A DNA stretch of 64,000 nt from Balneicella halophila (GCF_003096835.1 NZ_QENZ01000005.1:1-64000), one strand, 5' to 3'; numbered from the stretch's first letter, positions 17,005-24,394 are shown. The notes: a model not told the origin generated them from the sequence alone. Translations and numbers: made by a program.

Positions 17005-17071
17005 ATTGCAGCTCTTTTACAAGCCTTTGGTTTGGGTGTTGGCTTGTGGGGTCTTGGAAATGTGCTGCAAT
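17005..17071. repeat. structured hairpin repeat B, right flank of metal island
   Basis: ATTGCAGC (17005-17012) pairs with GCTGCAAT (17064-17071), and CAAG (17020-17023) with CTTG (17053-17056). The loop carries TTGGCTTGTGGGG. The sequence matches repeat A at 4680-4745 at roughly four of five positions and in the same orientation, while the outer stem differs by paired changes. No gene overlaps it. It lies just upstream of the Fur-type gene. The remaining part of 17072-17169 shows only a G-run and an A-rich stretch. Confidence 0.55.
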
Positions 17072-17183
17072 GTGGGTCAGGGTTTCCCTTCTTCTTTTTG
17101 CGGGGGGAGAAAAAACAAAATAAATTCCTCCAAGTTTGCACCGAACTTTTATAATTGCATGTCTTTTTTCGCCTTGTTGCTAA

Positions 17184-17367
17184 CGGTCTTGCTAAGTTGC
17201 GTGGGCGATTTAAAAGAATTTACTATCCAAATCGCACGAAAGCAAGCCGAATAAATTTGTTTATATTTTTTTGCAAACCAATTTATATGGCTTGCTGGTG
17301 TTTCTTAATTGAACTAACTCTCAAGCAACTCGTCACCGCCCATGAAATTTAGCTTTTGTTATATGGC
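17184..17367 (-). repeat. attC-like palindromic site after the Ere-like cassette
   Basis: GCTAAGTTGCGTGGGCG (17191-17207) pairs with CGCCCATGAAATTTAGC (17337-17353). The centre carries further inverted pieces. GTTATATGGC (17358-17367) is the exact reverse complement of GCCATATAAC at 18630-18639, the other end of this cassette. The junction G of the next module is at 17184. The stop codon of the esterase-like gene is 4 nt outside the motif. Confidence 0.65.
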
Positions 17368-17371
17368 GTTT

Positions 17372-18613
17372 TTACTTCATTTCTTCGATTGGCACTTGTT
17401 CTTTAGATTCTCTTATCAATATTGCATAATCTATGAATTGTAAAGTATTTTTTCCTTTTAGTTTTCTTGTATTATGGTCTTTAAGAAACATTTTAATCTC
17501 TACTAAATCTGTCTCATGTGAATAAGGTGAGTTTTTTTGATTAAGTTTAAACAAAGTCAAATCGGAAAGACTTGCCTTTTTCAGATTTTTAATTCCTTTA
17601 AAATACTCTTTCCAATAATCCGAAATTCCGTAACCTGCTTTAGTTGTATAGCTTCTATAATTTCCGTCTTCATCATATTTTTTGTCCCAAAGAACTTTAC
17701 TTTTTGTTAAATATCCCATTATTGTAATTACGTTATTTCTCTCGTAAACATTGTTTTCGATTAACCGAGTGAAAAATGAAGGATAATTTCCTTCACGTTC
17801 TTTTTGAATATGGAAGTAACCATATTTGGCAAATTGTTTCTTATCTGATAAGTTTAGTTTTTTATGCAAATACATATAGTTTGCAAAGATGATTTTTTCT
17901 CTTTCTCTTTTCTCTTTAAAATTGTAATTGATATTACCAATAATATGATCAAAATCGTCAATATCAGTAATTAACTCCTTGTATTTTTCTTTATTAGAAA
18001 GATAATCTTGAACAAATGATTTAACTATTGAGTTTATTTCTTTGTTCCATATTCCAAAATCTAGATCAACTTGAAGGTTTACTTTTTTCAAATTTTCTCG
18101 TTCATTCCAACTGTTATCATCTTTTGTGAGGTGTAAAATGTGTTTTATTGGAAAACGATATTCGTTTACAACGTCACAGCCAATAACTTTAATTGATTTA
18201 TTTGGATATTTTAAGTTTAATTCACGAATGTTTTTCCAATGATTAAAAGTTTCGATTGTTCCTTCTTGAGAAACTATAGTTTGAAAAGAAAGAGTAAGTT
18301 CCTTTAATAATTTCTCATTCCCTGTTTTAAGGTATTCTTGAAAATAATATGCTTGGCTGTAATTCGTTTCAATTATATAGTAATCCAAAAGATTTTTTTC
18401 TACCAATGAACTTACCAAACTTAATTCTGCGTCATACGTTTTCGCACTTCCGTGTAATGCTCCAAAACCAATAATGTTAAAATCAGTTTCTGTTATCATT
18501 GGACTATCTGTTCTCAAATCAACCCTATTATCAGATAGATAATCAGTATTTTTTTGTCCGAAAATTGCTTGAACGAATAATATAAATAGAATAGTTAATT
18601 TCGTTTTTATCAT
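17372..18613 (-). CDS. erythromycin-esterase-like secreted protein (cassette gene)
   Basis: 413 aa from MIKTKLTILFILFVQAIFGQ, a clear signal peptide. The region IIGFGALHGSAKTYDAE, then LLDYYIIETNYSQAYYFQEYL and IKVIGCDVV, follows the pattern of EreA/EreB-type hydrolases (G-H-G, an acidic E after it, and the strand ending in GxD). Overall similarity is weak, so the substrate may not be a macrolide. The frame also opens at 18634, but that ATG is formed by the cassette junction itself; the ATG at 18613, directly at the signal peptide, is more credible. It is the sole gene of its cassette. Confidence 0.6.
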   Translation of the reverse strand: MIKTKLTILFILFVQAIFGQKNTDYLSDNRVDLRTDSPMITETDFNIIGFGALHGSAKTYDAELSLVSSLVEKNLLDYYIIETNYSQAYYFQEYLKTGNEKLLKELTLSFQTIVSQEGTIETFNHWKNIRELNLKYPNKSIKVIGCDVVNEYRFPIKHILHLTKDDNSWNERENLKKVNLQVDLDFGIWNKEINSIVKSFVQDYLSNKEKYKELITDIDDFDHIIGNINYNFKEKREREKIIFANYMYLHKKLNLSDKKQFAKYGYFHIQKEREGNYPSFFTRLIENNVYERNNVITIMGYLTKSKVLWDKKYDEDGNYRSYTTKAGYGISDYWKEYFKGIKNLKKASLSDLTLFKLNQKNSPYSHETDLVEIKMFLKDHNTRKLKGKNTLQFIDYAILIRESKEQVPIEEMK

Positions 18614-18638
18614 TGTGTCTTTCTTAAATGCCATATAA

Positions 18639-18767
18639 CGGTAAATTGTATGGTTAGCTGTGGTTTTTCGGGCGATTTCCTTTCCGCATACACACCGCTT
18701 TGAGGCGTGTGGGGGGCGCTGAAACGACCACTGCGCCCACAGTTAACTATACAAAATGTTATGTGGC
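18639..18767 (-). repeat. attC-like palindromic site after the 415-aa cassette
   Basis: TGTATGGTTAGCTGTGG (18648-18664) pairs with CCCACAGTTAACTATACA (18737-18753), and the middle holds CACACCGC with GCGTGTGG. GTTATGTGGC (18758-18767) is the exact reverse complement of GCCACATAAC at 20072-20081. The stop codon TAA of the preceding gene is contained in this motif. The junction for the next cassette is at 18639. Confidence 0.7.
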
Positions 18768-20006
18768 GTTATTATGTTCATTTTCAATTCCTAACAATCT
18801 AGCAAATTCTAGTTTTACAGGATTCATAAACGCAGGTAGTTTTTGCTCAATTGAATCTGCATTCATGATAGAAGCGATATATTTAAAATCATTAATTTTC
18901 TTTGTATCATAGCTACGGGACTTAATAGATAGCTGATTGTCAATCATAAAAAATGATAGAATCTCATTTTTTGCATGTTTAATTCTTTCTTTACTATCAA
19001 GATTTTTTATATCACTAACACTGTATGCATACATTTCAGTAACAAAGAGAATATTGACTATATCATCTTTCTCTATTCGTTTTGCGATTTCATTAAACTT
19101 CCTGTATACTGTAGTTTTGATTGAAAACTCAAAACTATTTAATTCAAAAGTGTTATCACTGTATACTATCATACAAGTCGGCATTAGTTTGTTTTGCATT
19201 TGGAAAATCACTAAATGCATTAATTCAAACTTGCTTAAAATATCTCCATCAGACTTGAATTGATTTAAATTTTCAATAGAAGCTCTGTGTTTCCTATCTC
19301 CAGTAGTCAATGCAATTCTAGATGCTTTTTCAAATTTTTCATTTTTACAATTGAAGACATAATCGTCTACAAAAAGAAAATCTTTTGGCACTCGATAAAA
19401 ATTCATCTTTTCTATTCTTCGTTCCAGCTCTTCTGATAAAATACAATCTTCATTCAACACCTTTTTCATACCAGACAAAAGTTGTTTCATTTGTGTTATT
19501 CCTAAAATAAAATTATCGTATAAGTCTTTTGTATGTCCTCGCTCATAAAACATGAACTCTACAGAAAAGAAGACTTCTATTTGACCTGAATTTAAAAATA
19601 TCTCCCTTAATGATTCGACTATAGATGAGAATTCTACATCATTTTCAATCGTAAAAATAAACTCTGGTAGGGTATAGATACTCTTACCTGAATAGATGTT
19701 GATTACTATTCTTTTTTCTAAATCAAATGGTTGTTCTTTGGTTATATTATTCCGTTTATCTATAAACCATTTACCCACATCATAAATAAAAAATTTATCT
19801 CGTAGTTGCTCATAAACAGAACTAAATTCCGTTTTAGCCAAAGATTTTTGCAAAACAAATGTGATGTTTCTGTATTCTGAAAAAAAATTATCTAAGTGGC
19901 TTATATTATCGAAGAAGTTTGACCCTTTTTCAAATTTTTCCAAACTGCTTAAAGCACTATAAAATTTATGTAAGGCTGGATATAGTAAACCTCTTGAATT
20001 TTTCAT
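18759..20006 (-). CDS. unknown 415-aa protein (cassette gene)
   Basis: Family not recognised. It has no signal peptide and no convincing membrane helix. The first 100 residues are helical (LHKFYSALSSLEKFEKGSNF, then DNFFSEYRNITFVLQKSLAK) and contain WFIDKRNNITKEQPF, which resembles a HEPN-like RNase motif region in which the usual histidine is missing. The second half alternates beta strands and helices (KLMPTCMIVYSDNTFELNSF). The gene ends inside the attC-like site, and its ATG lies 66 nt inside the cassette boundary. A defence or stress role is possible from cassette context only. Confidence 0.65.
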   Translation of the reverse strand: MKNSRGLLYPALHKFYSALSSLEKFEKGSNFFDNISHLDNFFSEYRNITFVLQKSLAKTEFSSVYEQLRDKFFIYDVGKWFIDKRNNITKEQPFDLEKRIVINIYSGKSIYTLPEFIFTIENDVEFSSIVESLREIFLNSGQIEVFFSVEFMFYERGHTKDLYDNFILGITQMKQLLSGMKKVLNEDCILSEELERRIEKMNFYRVPKDFLFVDDYVFNCKNEKFEKASRIALTTGDRKHRASIENLNQFKSDGDILSKFELMHLVIFQMQNKLMPTCMIVYSDNTFELNSFEFSIKTTVYRKFNEIAKRIEKDDIVNILFVTEMYAYSVSDIKNLDSKERIKHAKNEILSFFMIDNQLSIKSRSYDTKKINDFKYIASIMNADSIEQKLPAFMNPVKLEFARLLGIENEHNNAT

Positions 20007-20080
20007 TTAATCTATATTGAATATATGTTTATGCCTAATAATCGATTTAATTGCAATGCTGTTTTTTTAATGCCACATAA

Positions 20081-20211
20081 CGGTTTGTGTATGGTTAGTG
20101 GCGGATTTAGAAGCACTTAACTTTCGGTTTAGCACTTGGTTTGTTAAATGCCAAAACCTTGAATTTCAGCACGAAACCGCCATTAACTATACACTTTGTT
20201 GTAAACAGTGC
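20081..20211 (-). repeat. attC-like palindromic site after the LtaS/DgkA cassette
   Basis: GTGTATGGTTAGTGGCGG (20087-20104) pairs with CCGCCATTAACTATACAC (20178-20194 area). The stem is interrupted by a small asymmetric bulge next to the junction, reminiscent of attC. GTTGTAAACAGTGC (20198-20211) matches the reverse complement of GCATTGTTTACAAC (22582-22595) at 13 of 14 positions. The loop sequence resembles that of the site at 4397-4528. Confidence 0.7.
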
Positions 20212-20212
20212 A

Positions 20213-22177
20213 TTATTTTTTTAGTTTCATTAATCCATTTTTATATCGATAATCATTTGTTTGATAATAAGAAATAATATCTTTTAATTGTATTGAATCT
20301 TCTTTTTCAGGATTTAAAGTATTGGTTATTTTTTCATAAGTATAAAAAGATACTTTCTTTTGGTCGCCTAATACAGTTAATTTATTTCCTTTTAGCAACC
20401 CAAGTTTTCTGTAATTTCCAAAAAACGCTCTTTGTTCATTCTCTTTAATTGTATTTATATCTTTCCCGTAAAAATTAGATGTGTAATTCCAACCTAAATA
20501 TCCAAAAAGTGTTGGAAATAAGTCTATTTGCGAGGTCTGTTTTTCAATTTTACTTGGTTCTATGTTTGGTAGATTATAAATTATTGCTGGAATATGGTAT
20601 TTATCAACATTCAATTCCCATTTTCCAGCAGAACTTGCACAATGGTCTGCCATAAATACAATTACAGTATTATTATACCAAGGTTTGTTTTTAATTTTGT
20701 TGATAAACTCTCCAATCGCGAAATCTGTATATTTTACTGCACCATTTCTTCCTGTTCCAGATGGAATATCAATTTTATTGTTAGGGTATGTATATGGTCT
20801 GTGGTTTGAAGTAGTCATAATAAAATTAAAGAACGGTTTTTTATTAGAATAACTTTTATCCGCTTCCTTTATTACTTGTTTATAAATATCTTCATCACAA
20901 ACGCCCCAAGCATTTTCAAATTGAATCTCATTATCTTTTATGTTTGTTCTTTTTGCTGTAAAAGAATCTCCAAAAAGATAACCTCGACCTCTATCTACAA
21001 TGTCAAAACCATTACCGCCAAAAAAGGTATTCATATTGTCAAAATAACCATCTCCACCATAGAAAAAAGTTCTTGAGTATCCTTTTTCTTTAAAAACATC
21101 ACCAATATTATACAAATTTGTGTTGTCTTTTCTTTTCACAATGCTTCTTCCAGGTGAAGGAGGAACAGATAACATAATTGCTTCCATTCCTCGAACTGTT
21201 CTTGTTCCGGTTGCATATAAATTCTCAAAAGAAATACTTTGGTTTATTAAAGAATCTAAATTAGGTGTTATGTTATTTTTATTACCAAAATTGTTTAAAA
21301 AATCTGCATTAAAACTTTCCAAACAAATAAAGATAACATTGGGTTTTATTTCTGTTCTATAACTTTTTATTGTTCGTTCAATACTATTTGGCTCGTTTGA
21401 AAATAAGGTATCATTTTGTGTTATTAATTTTTGTTTCAAATCTTTAAAAGAGTATTCTAAATCTTGAGTTTTATAAAAATCTGTATAACTCAATTCATTA
21501 TTTCTAAAAGCAGCGAAAAAGGAATAAATTCCCGCTTTTGAAATTTCGTTTTCGTATCTGTTTTTAGACCACTCAGCATCTGTATTACTTATATAAAAAC
21601 CAAAAAACAAGGGGATTAACAATCCTATAAATAATAATAGTTGCTGTTTTTTAGTTATTTTTAAAGAAAAAGTATGTGTAAAAGCTTTTTGTTTTTTTAA
21701 AATAAAATATTGTAAAAATACCAAAAGAAATATGATAAGTAAAAGCAATGGTATTGGATAAGATTGATTGATGTTTTCTACCACTTCATAGGTGTAAATT
21801 AAATAATCTACTGCAATAAAGTTAAATCTATTTTGAAACTCCTCCCAAAAAGTGAATTCTGCGAAAAATGAAAAGGTTAGTATTATTGTTGTTATAAAAT
21901 AAAACGTATAGGTAAATAATTTATCAAAAATAGTTCCAACCCATTTATTAGGAAAAAGTATTAAATAGGTAAAGTAGATAATCGTAAAAAATGAAATAAC
22001 GCCAATGTCAAAAAACAGCCCGAAAAACAAAGTTTTAAAAAAAGCTATTATAGAAAAATCTATATTACTAAATGACCAAATATAAAGTACTAACCTTACA
22101 ATAAATGATATAATTAAGAATTGAATAATAAAGAAATATACAAGCGATAATCGATTGTTTTTAAAGATTTTAAACAT
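20213..22177 (-). CDS. LtaS-like membrane sulfatase-family phosphotransferase (cassette gene)
   Basis: 654 aa. Five hydrophobic helices occupy about residues 10-180; the rest is a periplasmic alkaline-phosphatase-superfamily domain with CLESFNADFLNNFGN, NLYATGTRTVRGMEA (nucleophile threonine), FIMTTSNHRPYTYP and FMADHCASS (metal-binding DH). These are marks of LtaS/MdoB-type phosphoglycerol transferases, which move phosphoglycerol from phosphatidylglycerol to a glycan and leave diacylglycerol. The next gene upstream in the same cassette encodes a diacylglycerol kinase and overlaps by 8 nt, which suits recycling of that product. The acceptor in a Gram-negative host is unknown. Confidence 0.8.
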   Translation of the reverse strand: MFKIFKNNRLSLVYFFIIQFLIISFIVRLVLYIWSFSNIDFSIIAFFKTLFFGLFFDIGVISFFTIIYFTYLILFPNKWVGTIFDKLFTYTFYFITTIILTFSFFAEFTFWEEFQNRFNFIAVDYLIYTYEVVENINQSYPIPLLLLIIFLLVFLQYFILKKQKAFTHTFSLKITKKQQLLLFIGLLIPLFFGFYISNTDAEWSKNRYENEISKAGIYSFFAAFRNNELSYTDFYKTQDLEYSFKDLKQKLITQNDTLFSNEPNSIERTIKSYRTEIKPNVIFICLESFNADFLNNFGNKNNITPNLDSLINQSISFENLYATGTRTVRGMEAIMLSVPPSPGRSIVKRKDNTNLYNIGDVFKEKGYSRTFFYGGDGYFDNMNTFFGGNGFDIVDRGRGYLFGDSFTAKRTNIKDNEIQFENAWGVCDEDIYKQVIKEADKSYSNKKPFFNFIMTTSNHRPYTYPNNKIDIPSGTGRNGAVKYTDFAIGEFINKIKNKPWYNNTVIVFMADHCASSAGKWELNVDKYHIPAIIYNLPNIEPSKIEKQTSQIDLFPTLFGYLGWNYTSNFYGKDINTIKENEQRAFFGNYRKLGLLKGNKLTVLGDQKKVSFYTYEKITNTLNPEKEDSIQLKDIISYYQTNDYRYKNGLMKLKK

Positions 22178-22538
22178 ATGTTAAGATATAAGGTAAGTAT
22201 GTTATTATGAAAATTATTAGAAAAGTAAGCATTGCAAATGTTACTGCGCCAGCAGAAATATCTTTGATAAAGCCTATTTTTGGGTGGTGTTCTTTATGTA
22301 TAAAATCTGCTGTTTTTTCTACGGCTGTATTCATTCCTTCTATACTTAACACTAATCCCATAGCAAAAGTTTGATTTATCCAGTCTTGTTTTGAAATACC
22401 TAAAAGAATACCTAAAATTATAATACCTAAAAAAATGATTGATTGTGCAATTATACTATGTTCTGTTTTAATTAGTAAAAAAAATCCTTTTATTGCATAT
22501 TTGAAACTTTTCAATCTTCCTTTTAAAAAAATATTCAT
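22170..22538 (-). CDS. diacylglycerol/undecaprenol kinase (DgkA family)
   Basis: 122 aa, three membrane helices. The sequence follows the family: RLKSFKYAIKGFFLLIKTEHS, then VLSIEGMNTAVEKTADFIH (the conserved E and N-T-A-E-K catalytic region) and KDISAGAVTFAMLTFLI. It phosphorylates diacylglycerol or undecaprenol at the inner membrane. It is the first gene of the cassette nearest the recombinase, 44 nt from the predicted insertion point, so a promoter at the attI-like region would drive it first. Overlap with the sulfatase gene suggests translational coupling. Confidence 0.85.
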   Translation of the reverse strand: MNIFLKGRLKSFKYAIKGFFLLIKTEHSIIAQSIIFLGIIILGILLGISKQDWINQTFAMGLVLSIEGMNTAVEKTADFIHKEHHPKIGFIKDISAGAVTFAMLTFLIIFIITYLPYILTYV

Positions 22539-22581
22539 TTTTGTTTAGTGTTAATTTTATTGAATGCAGAATTACCTTCGC

Positions 22582-22758
22582 GCATTGTTTACAACACACA
22601 AATATACGCAATTCCTCTAAATTATATGCATAATTGTTGAAATTTTGTATTTTTATTGATTATCAGGCGTCTATGAGAATATTTCATATGCGTATTTTGC
22701 GTAACAATTGTTGCGTATTATATGTATCTTTACCATCTGATATATAAAATGCGTAGTG
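22582..22758. other. attI-like recombination region between cassettes and recombinase
   Basis: GCATTGTTTACAAC (22582-22595) is the outer end of the first cassette; the predicted junction G is at 22595. To its right, before the recombinase gene, lie three TGCGTA repeats and the imperfect palindrome TTGCGTAACAATTGTTGCGT (22697-22716), plus the inverse motif TACGCAA near 22605-22611. These could be binding sites for the recombinase. The region separates divergently transcribed units, as attI does in integrons. Confidence 0.5.
22599..22606 (-). promoter_or_regulatory. candidate cassette promoter (Pc-like) at the attI edge
   Basis: On the minus strand this reads TATATTTG, a perfect match to the Bacteroidota -7 element TAnnTTTG. 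It is only 4 nt from the predicted insertion point, so transcription would start almost at the first base of the inserted cassette. A clear -33 TTG at the best distance is not seen. Confidence 0.4.
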
Positions 22759-23829
22759 ATGGATTTAGAAAAGTACAGGTTTAAGCAGGGAACTTGCAAA
22801 GGTAAAAATGTAATTTGGATTGCTTTTCCATATTCTGTAAAATTGAAAGATGACTTGAAAAGGCGCTTTCCTTCGGCTCGGTGGAGTGTCACAAATAAAA
22901 TGTGGTATTTAACTGATTTGCCATCAGTAAGAAGTGTGCTAAATATTAAGCAGAGAGAAGAGGTAGGAGAGTTTTACAAATCAAAAATACTTCCCGTTAA
23001 TCAGCAAGCGTTGAATAGTTTTATTCATCAATTGAAGTTAAAAGCATATAGCCGAAATACCATTCGTATTTATGTCGCTGAATTCACACATTTATTAGAA
23101 TTATTAAAAAATAAAAATGTAGATGAATTAACGTCTGAACAACTAAAATCATATTTTCTTTATTGTATCAATTCGCTGGGAATGAAAGAAGCGAAAATGA
23201 ATGGCAAAATAAATGCTGTTAAATTTTATTATGAAAAAGTATTGCATCAGCCACGAATGTTTTTTGATATTCCTCGACCTAAAAAACCACAAGTTTTGCC
23301 AAAGATGTTGAGTAAGAGTGAAATTAAAAAGATTTTTAACCAAATTGAAAACCGTAAGCATTTATTAATGTTAAAATTGTGCTATGGAATGGGCTTGCGA
23401 GTCAGTGAAGTGGTTAATTTAAAAATTCATCATATCGATAGTTCACGGATGCAAGTTTTAATAGGAGGTGCAAAGGGTAAAAAAGACCGCTATGTAAATT
23501 TACCTGAGTCAGTATTGGGATTGCTTCGGGAATATTATTTAGAATATAAACCTAAGGATTGGCTCTTTGAAGGGCAGTATGGAGGACAATATTCTGCACG
23601 TAGTGTACAGGCTGTTTTTAAAAAAGCGATGAAAAAAGCCAATATACATAAGCAGATAGGTATCCATGGATTACGACACAGCTATGCTACTCATTTACTG
23701 GAAAGTGGTGCAGACTTGCGATTTATACAGGAACTTTTGGGACACAATAGCATTAAAACTACACAAGTTTACACGCATGTAACAAATACCTCAAAATCAA
23801 AAGTAAAAAGTCCGTTAGATTCACTCTAA
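22759..23829 (+). CDS. tyrosine recombinase, IntI-like, of the cassette array
   Basis: 356 aa from ATG 22759 (a GTG one codon upstream is possible). Residues about 1-65 form a small extra domain (FPSARWSVTNKMWYL recalls HARP-type motifs). A SAM-like core-binding domain (ALNSFIHQLKLKAYSRNT) follows. The catalytic set, numbered from the GTG, is R215 (GMGLRVSEV), K240 (GAKGKKDRY), H304-R307 (HGLRHSYATHLLESG), H330 (LLGHNSIKTTQ) and Y339 (VYTHV). The last residues KSPLDSL resemble the IntI tail, but the 15-20 residue IntI-specific insertion expected near residue 265 is absent. It is divergent from the cassette array, which fits an integron integrase. Confidence 0.85.
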   Translation: MDLEKYRFKQGTCKGKNVIWIAFPYSVKLKDDLKRRFPSARWSVTNKMWYLTDLPSVRSVLNIKQREEVGEFYKSKILPVNQQALNSFIHQLKLKAYSRNTIRIYVAEFTHLLELLKNKNVDELTSEQLKSYFLYCINSLGMKEAKMNGKINAVKFYYEKVLHQPRMFFDIPRPKKPQVLPKMLSKSEIKKIFNQIENRKHLLMLKLCYGMGLRVSEVVNLKIHHIDSSRMQVLIGGAKGKKDRYVNLPESVLGLLREYYLEYKPKDWLFEGQYGGQYSARSVQAVFKKAMKKANIHKQIGIHGLRHSYATHLLESGADLRFIQELLGHNSIKTTQVYTHVTNTSKSKVKSPLDSL

Positions 23830-23937
23830 AGAAGTATTTTTTAACAAAATATTATAGATTTGGTTTATATATTTTAATATTTTACAAGATTTTACATTTA
23901 TTTTGTTGTAATATTAGGTAGTGTCAAATATTAGCGG

Positions 23938-24154
23938 TACGTTTGCACCATAATATAAAAGACACCTATTTAAGTCCGTTTACAATACAATTAGTTTTAT
24001 CGAGTTTTACTCATCTTTCCAATTATATTTTCACAACAACTTTACCAATAGCGTTTCTGAAAAGAATGGATGTTTCCATTGTAAGATCGCAAATCATTAT
24101 GTGTCTTTTTATTATAGAAAATAATAATTAATAAAACATTTAAAATTAAGTAAA
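23938..24154 (+). promoter_or_regulatory. csp promoter and long 5' leader
   Basis: TACGTTTG at 23938-23945 matches TAnnTTTG and would give a leader of about 200 nt before the cold-shock gene. Long leaders that refold with temperature are known for csp mRNAs. A short hairpin AATGGA-TGTT-TCCATT occurs near 24064-24079. The segment 23830-23937 is very AT-rich and I see nothing else in it. Confidence 0.4.
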
Positions 24155-24346
24155 ATGCAAGAAGGAACAGTAAAATTTTTCGACACAACAAAAGGATTTG
24201 GATTTATTACAGCAACTGAAACAGGTGAGGACATCTTCGTTCACAACTCAGGTTTAGTAGATGATATCCGCGAAAATGACAAAGTACAGTACGAAACTGA
24301 ACAAGGAAGAAAAGGTTTAAACGCAGTTAACGTTCAAGTACTGTAA
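24155..24346 (+). CDS. cold-shock protein (CspA family)
   Basis: 63 aa, a complete single cold-shock domain. RNP1 is KGFGFITA (residues 14-21) and RNP2 is DIFVHNS (27-33). It binds single-stranded RNA or DNA as a chaperone. It is monocistronic, with a strong hairpin terminator 50 nt downstream. A second small hairpin (GCTTTATC with GATAAAGC, 24366-24388) lies between the stop and the terminator. Confidence 0.95.
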   Translation: MQEGTVKFFDTTKGFGFITATETGEDIFVHNSGLVDDIRENDKVQYETEQGRKGLNAVNVQVL

Positions 24347-24394
24347 TTAAGTAACCAAAATAAACGCTTTATCTTTACATGATAAAGCATAACT

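Noticed and set aside
17006-17352. Plus-strand frames across the gap before the Ere-like cassette
   Set aside because: They run through the structured hairpin and the attC-like site and show no domain; codon use looks random.
23943-24131. 62-codon frame between recombinase and csp
   Set aside because: No similarity, no promoter or start context; the region fits better as the csp leader.
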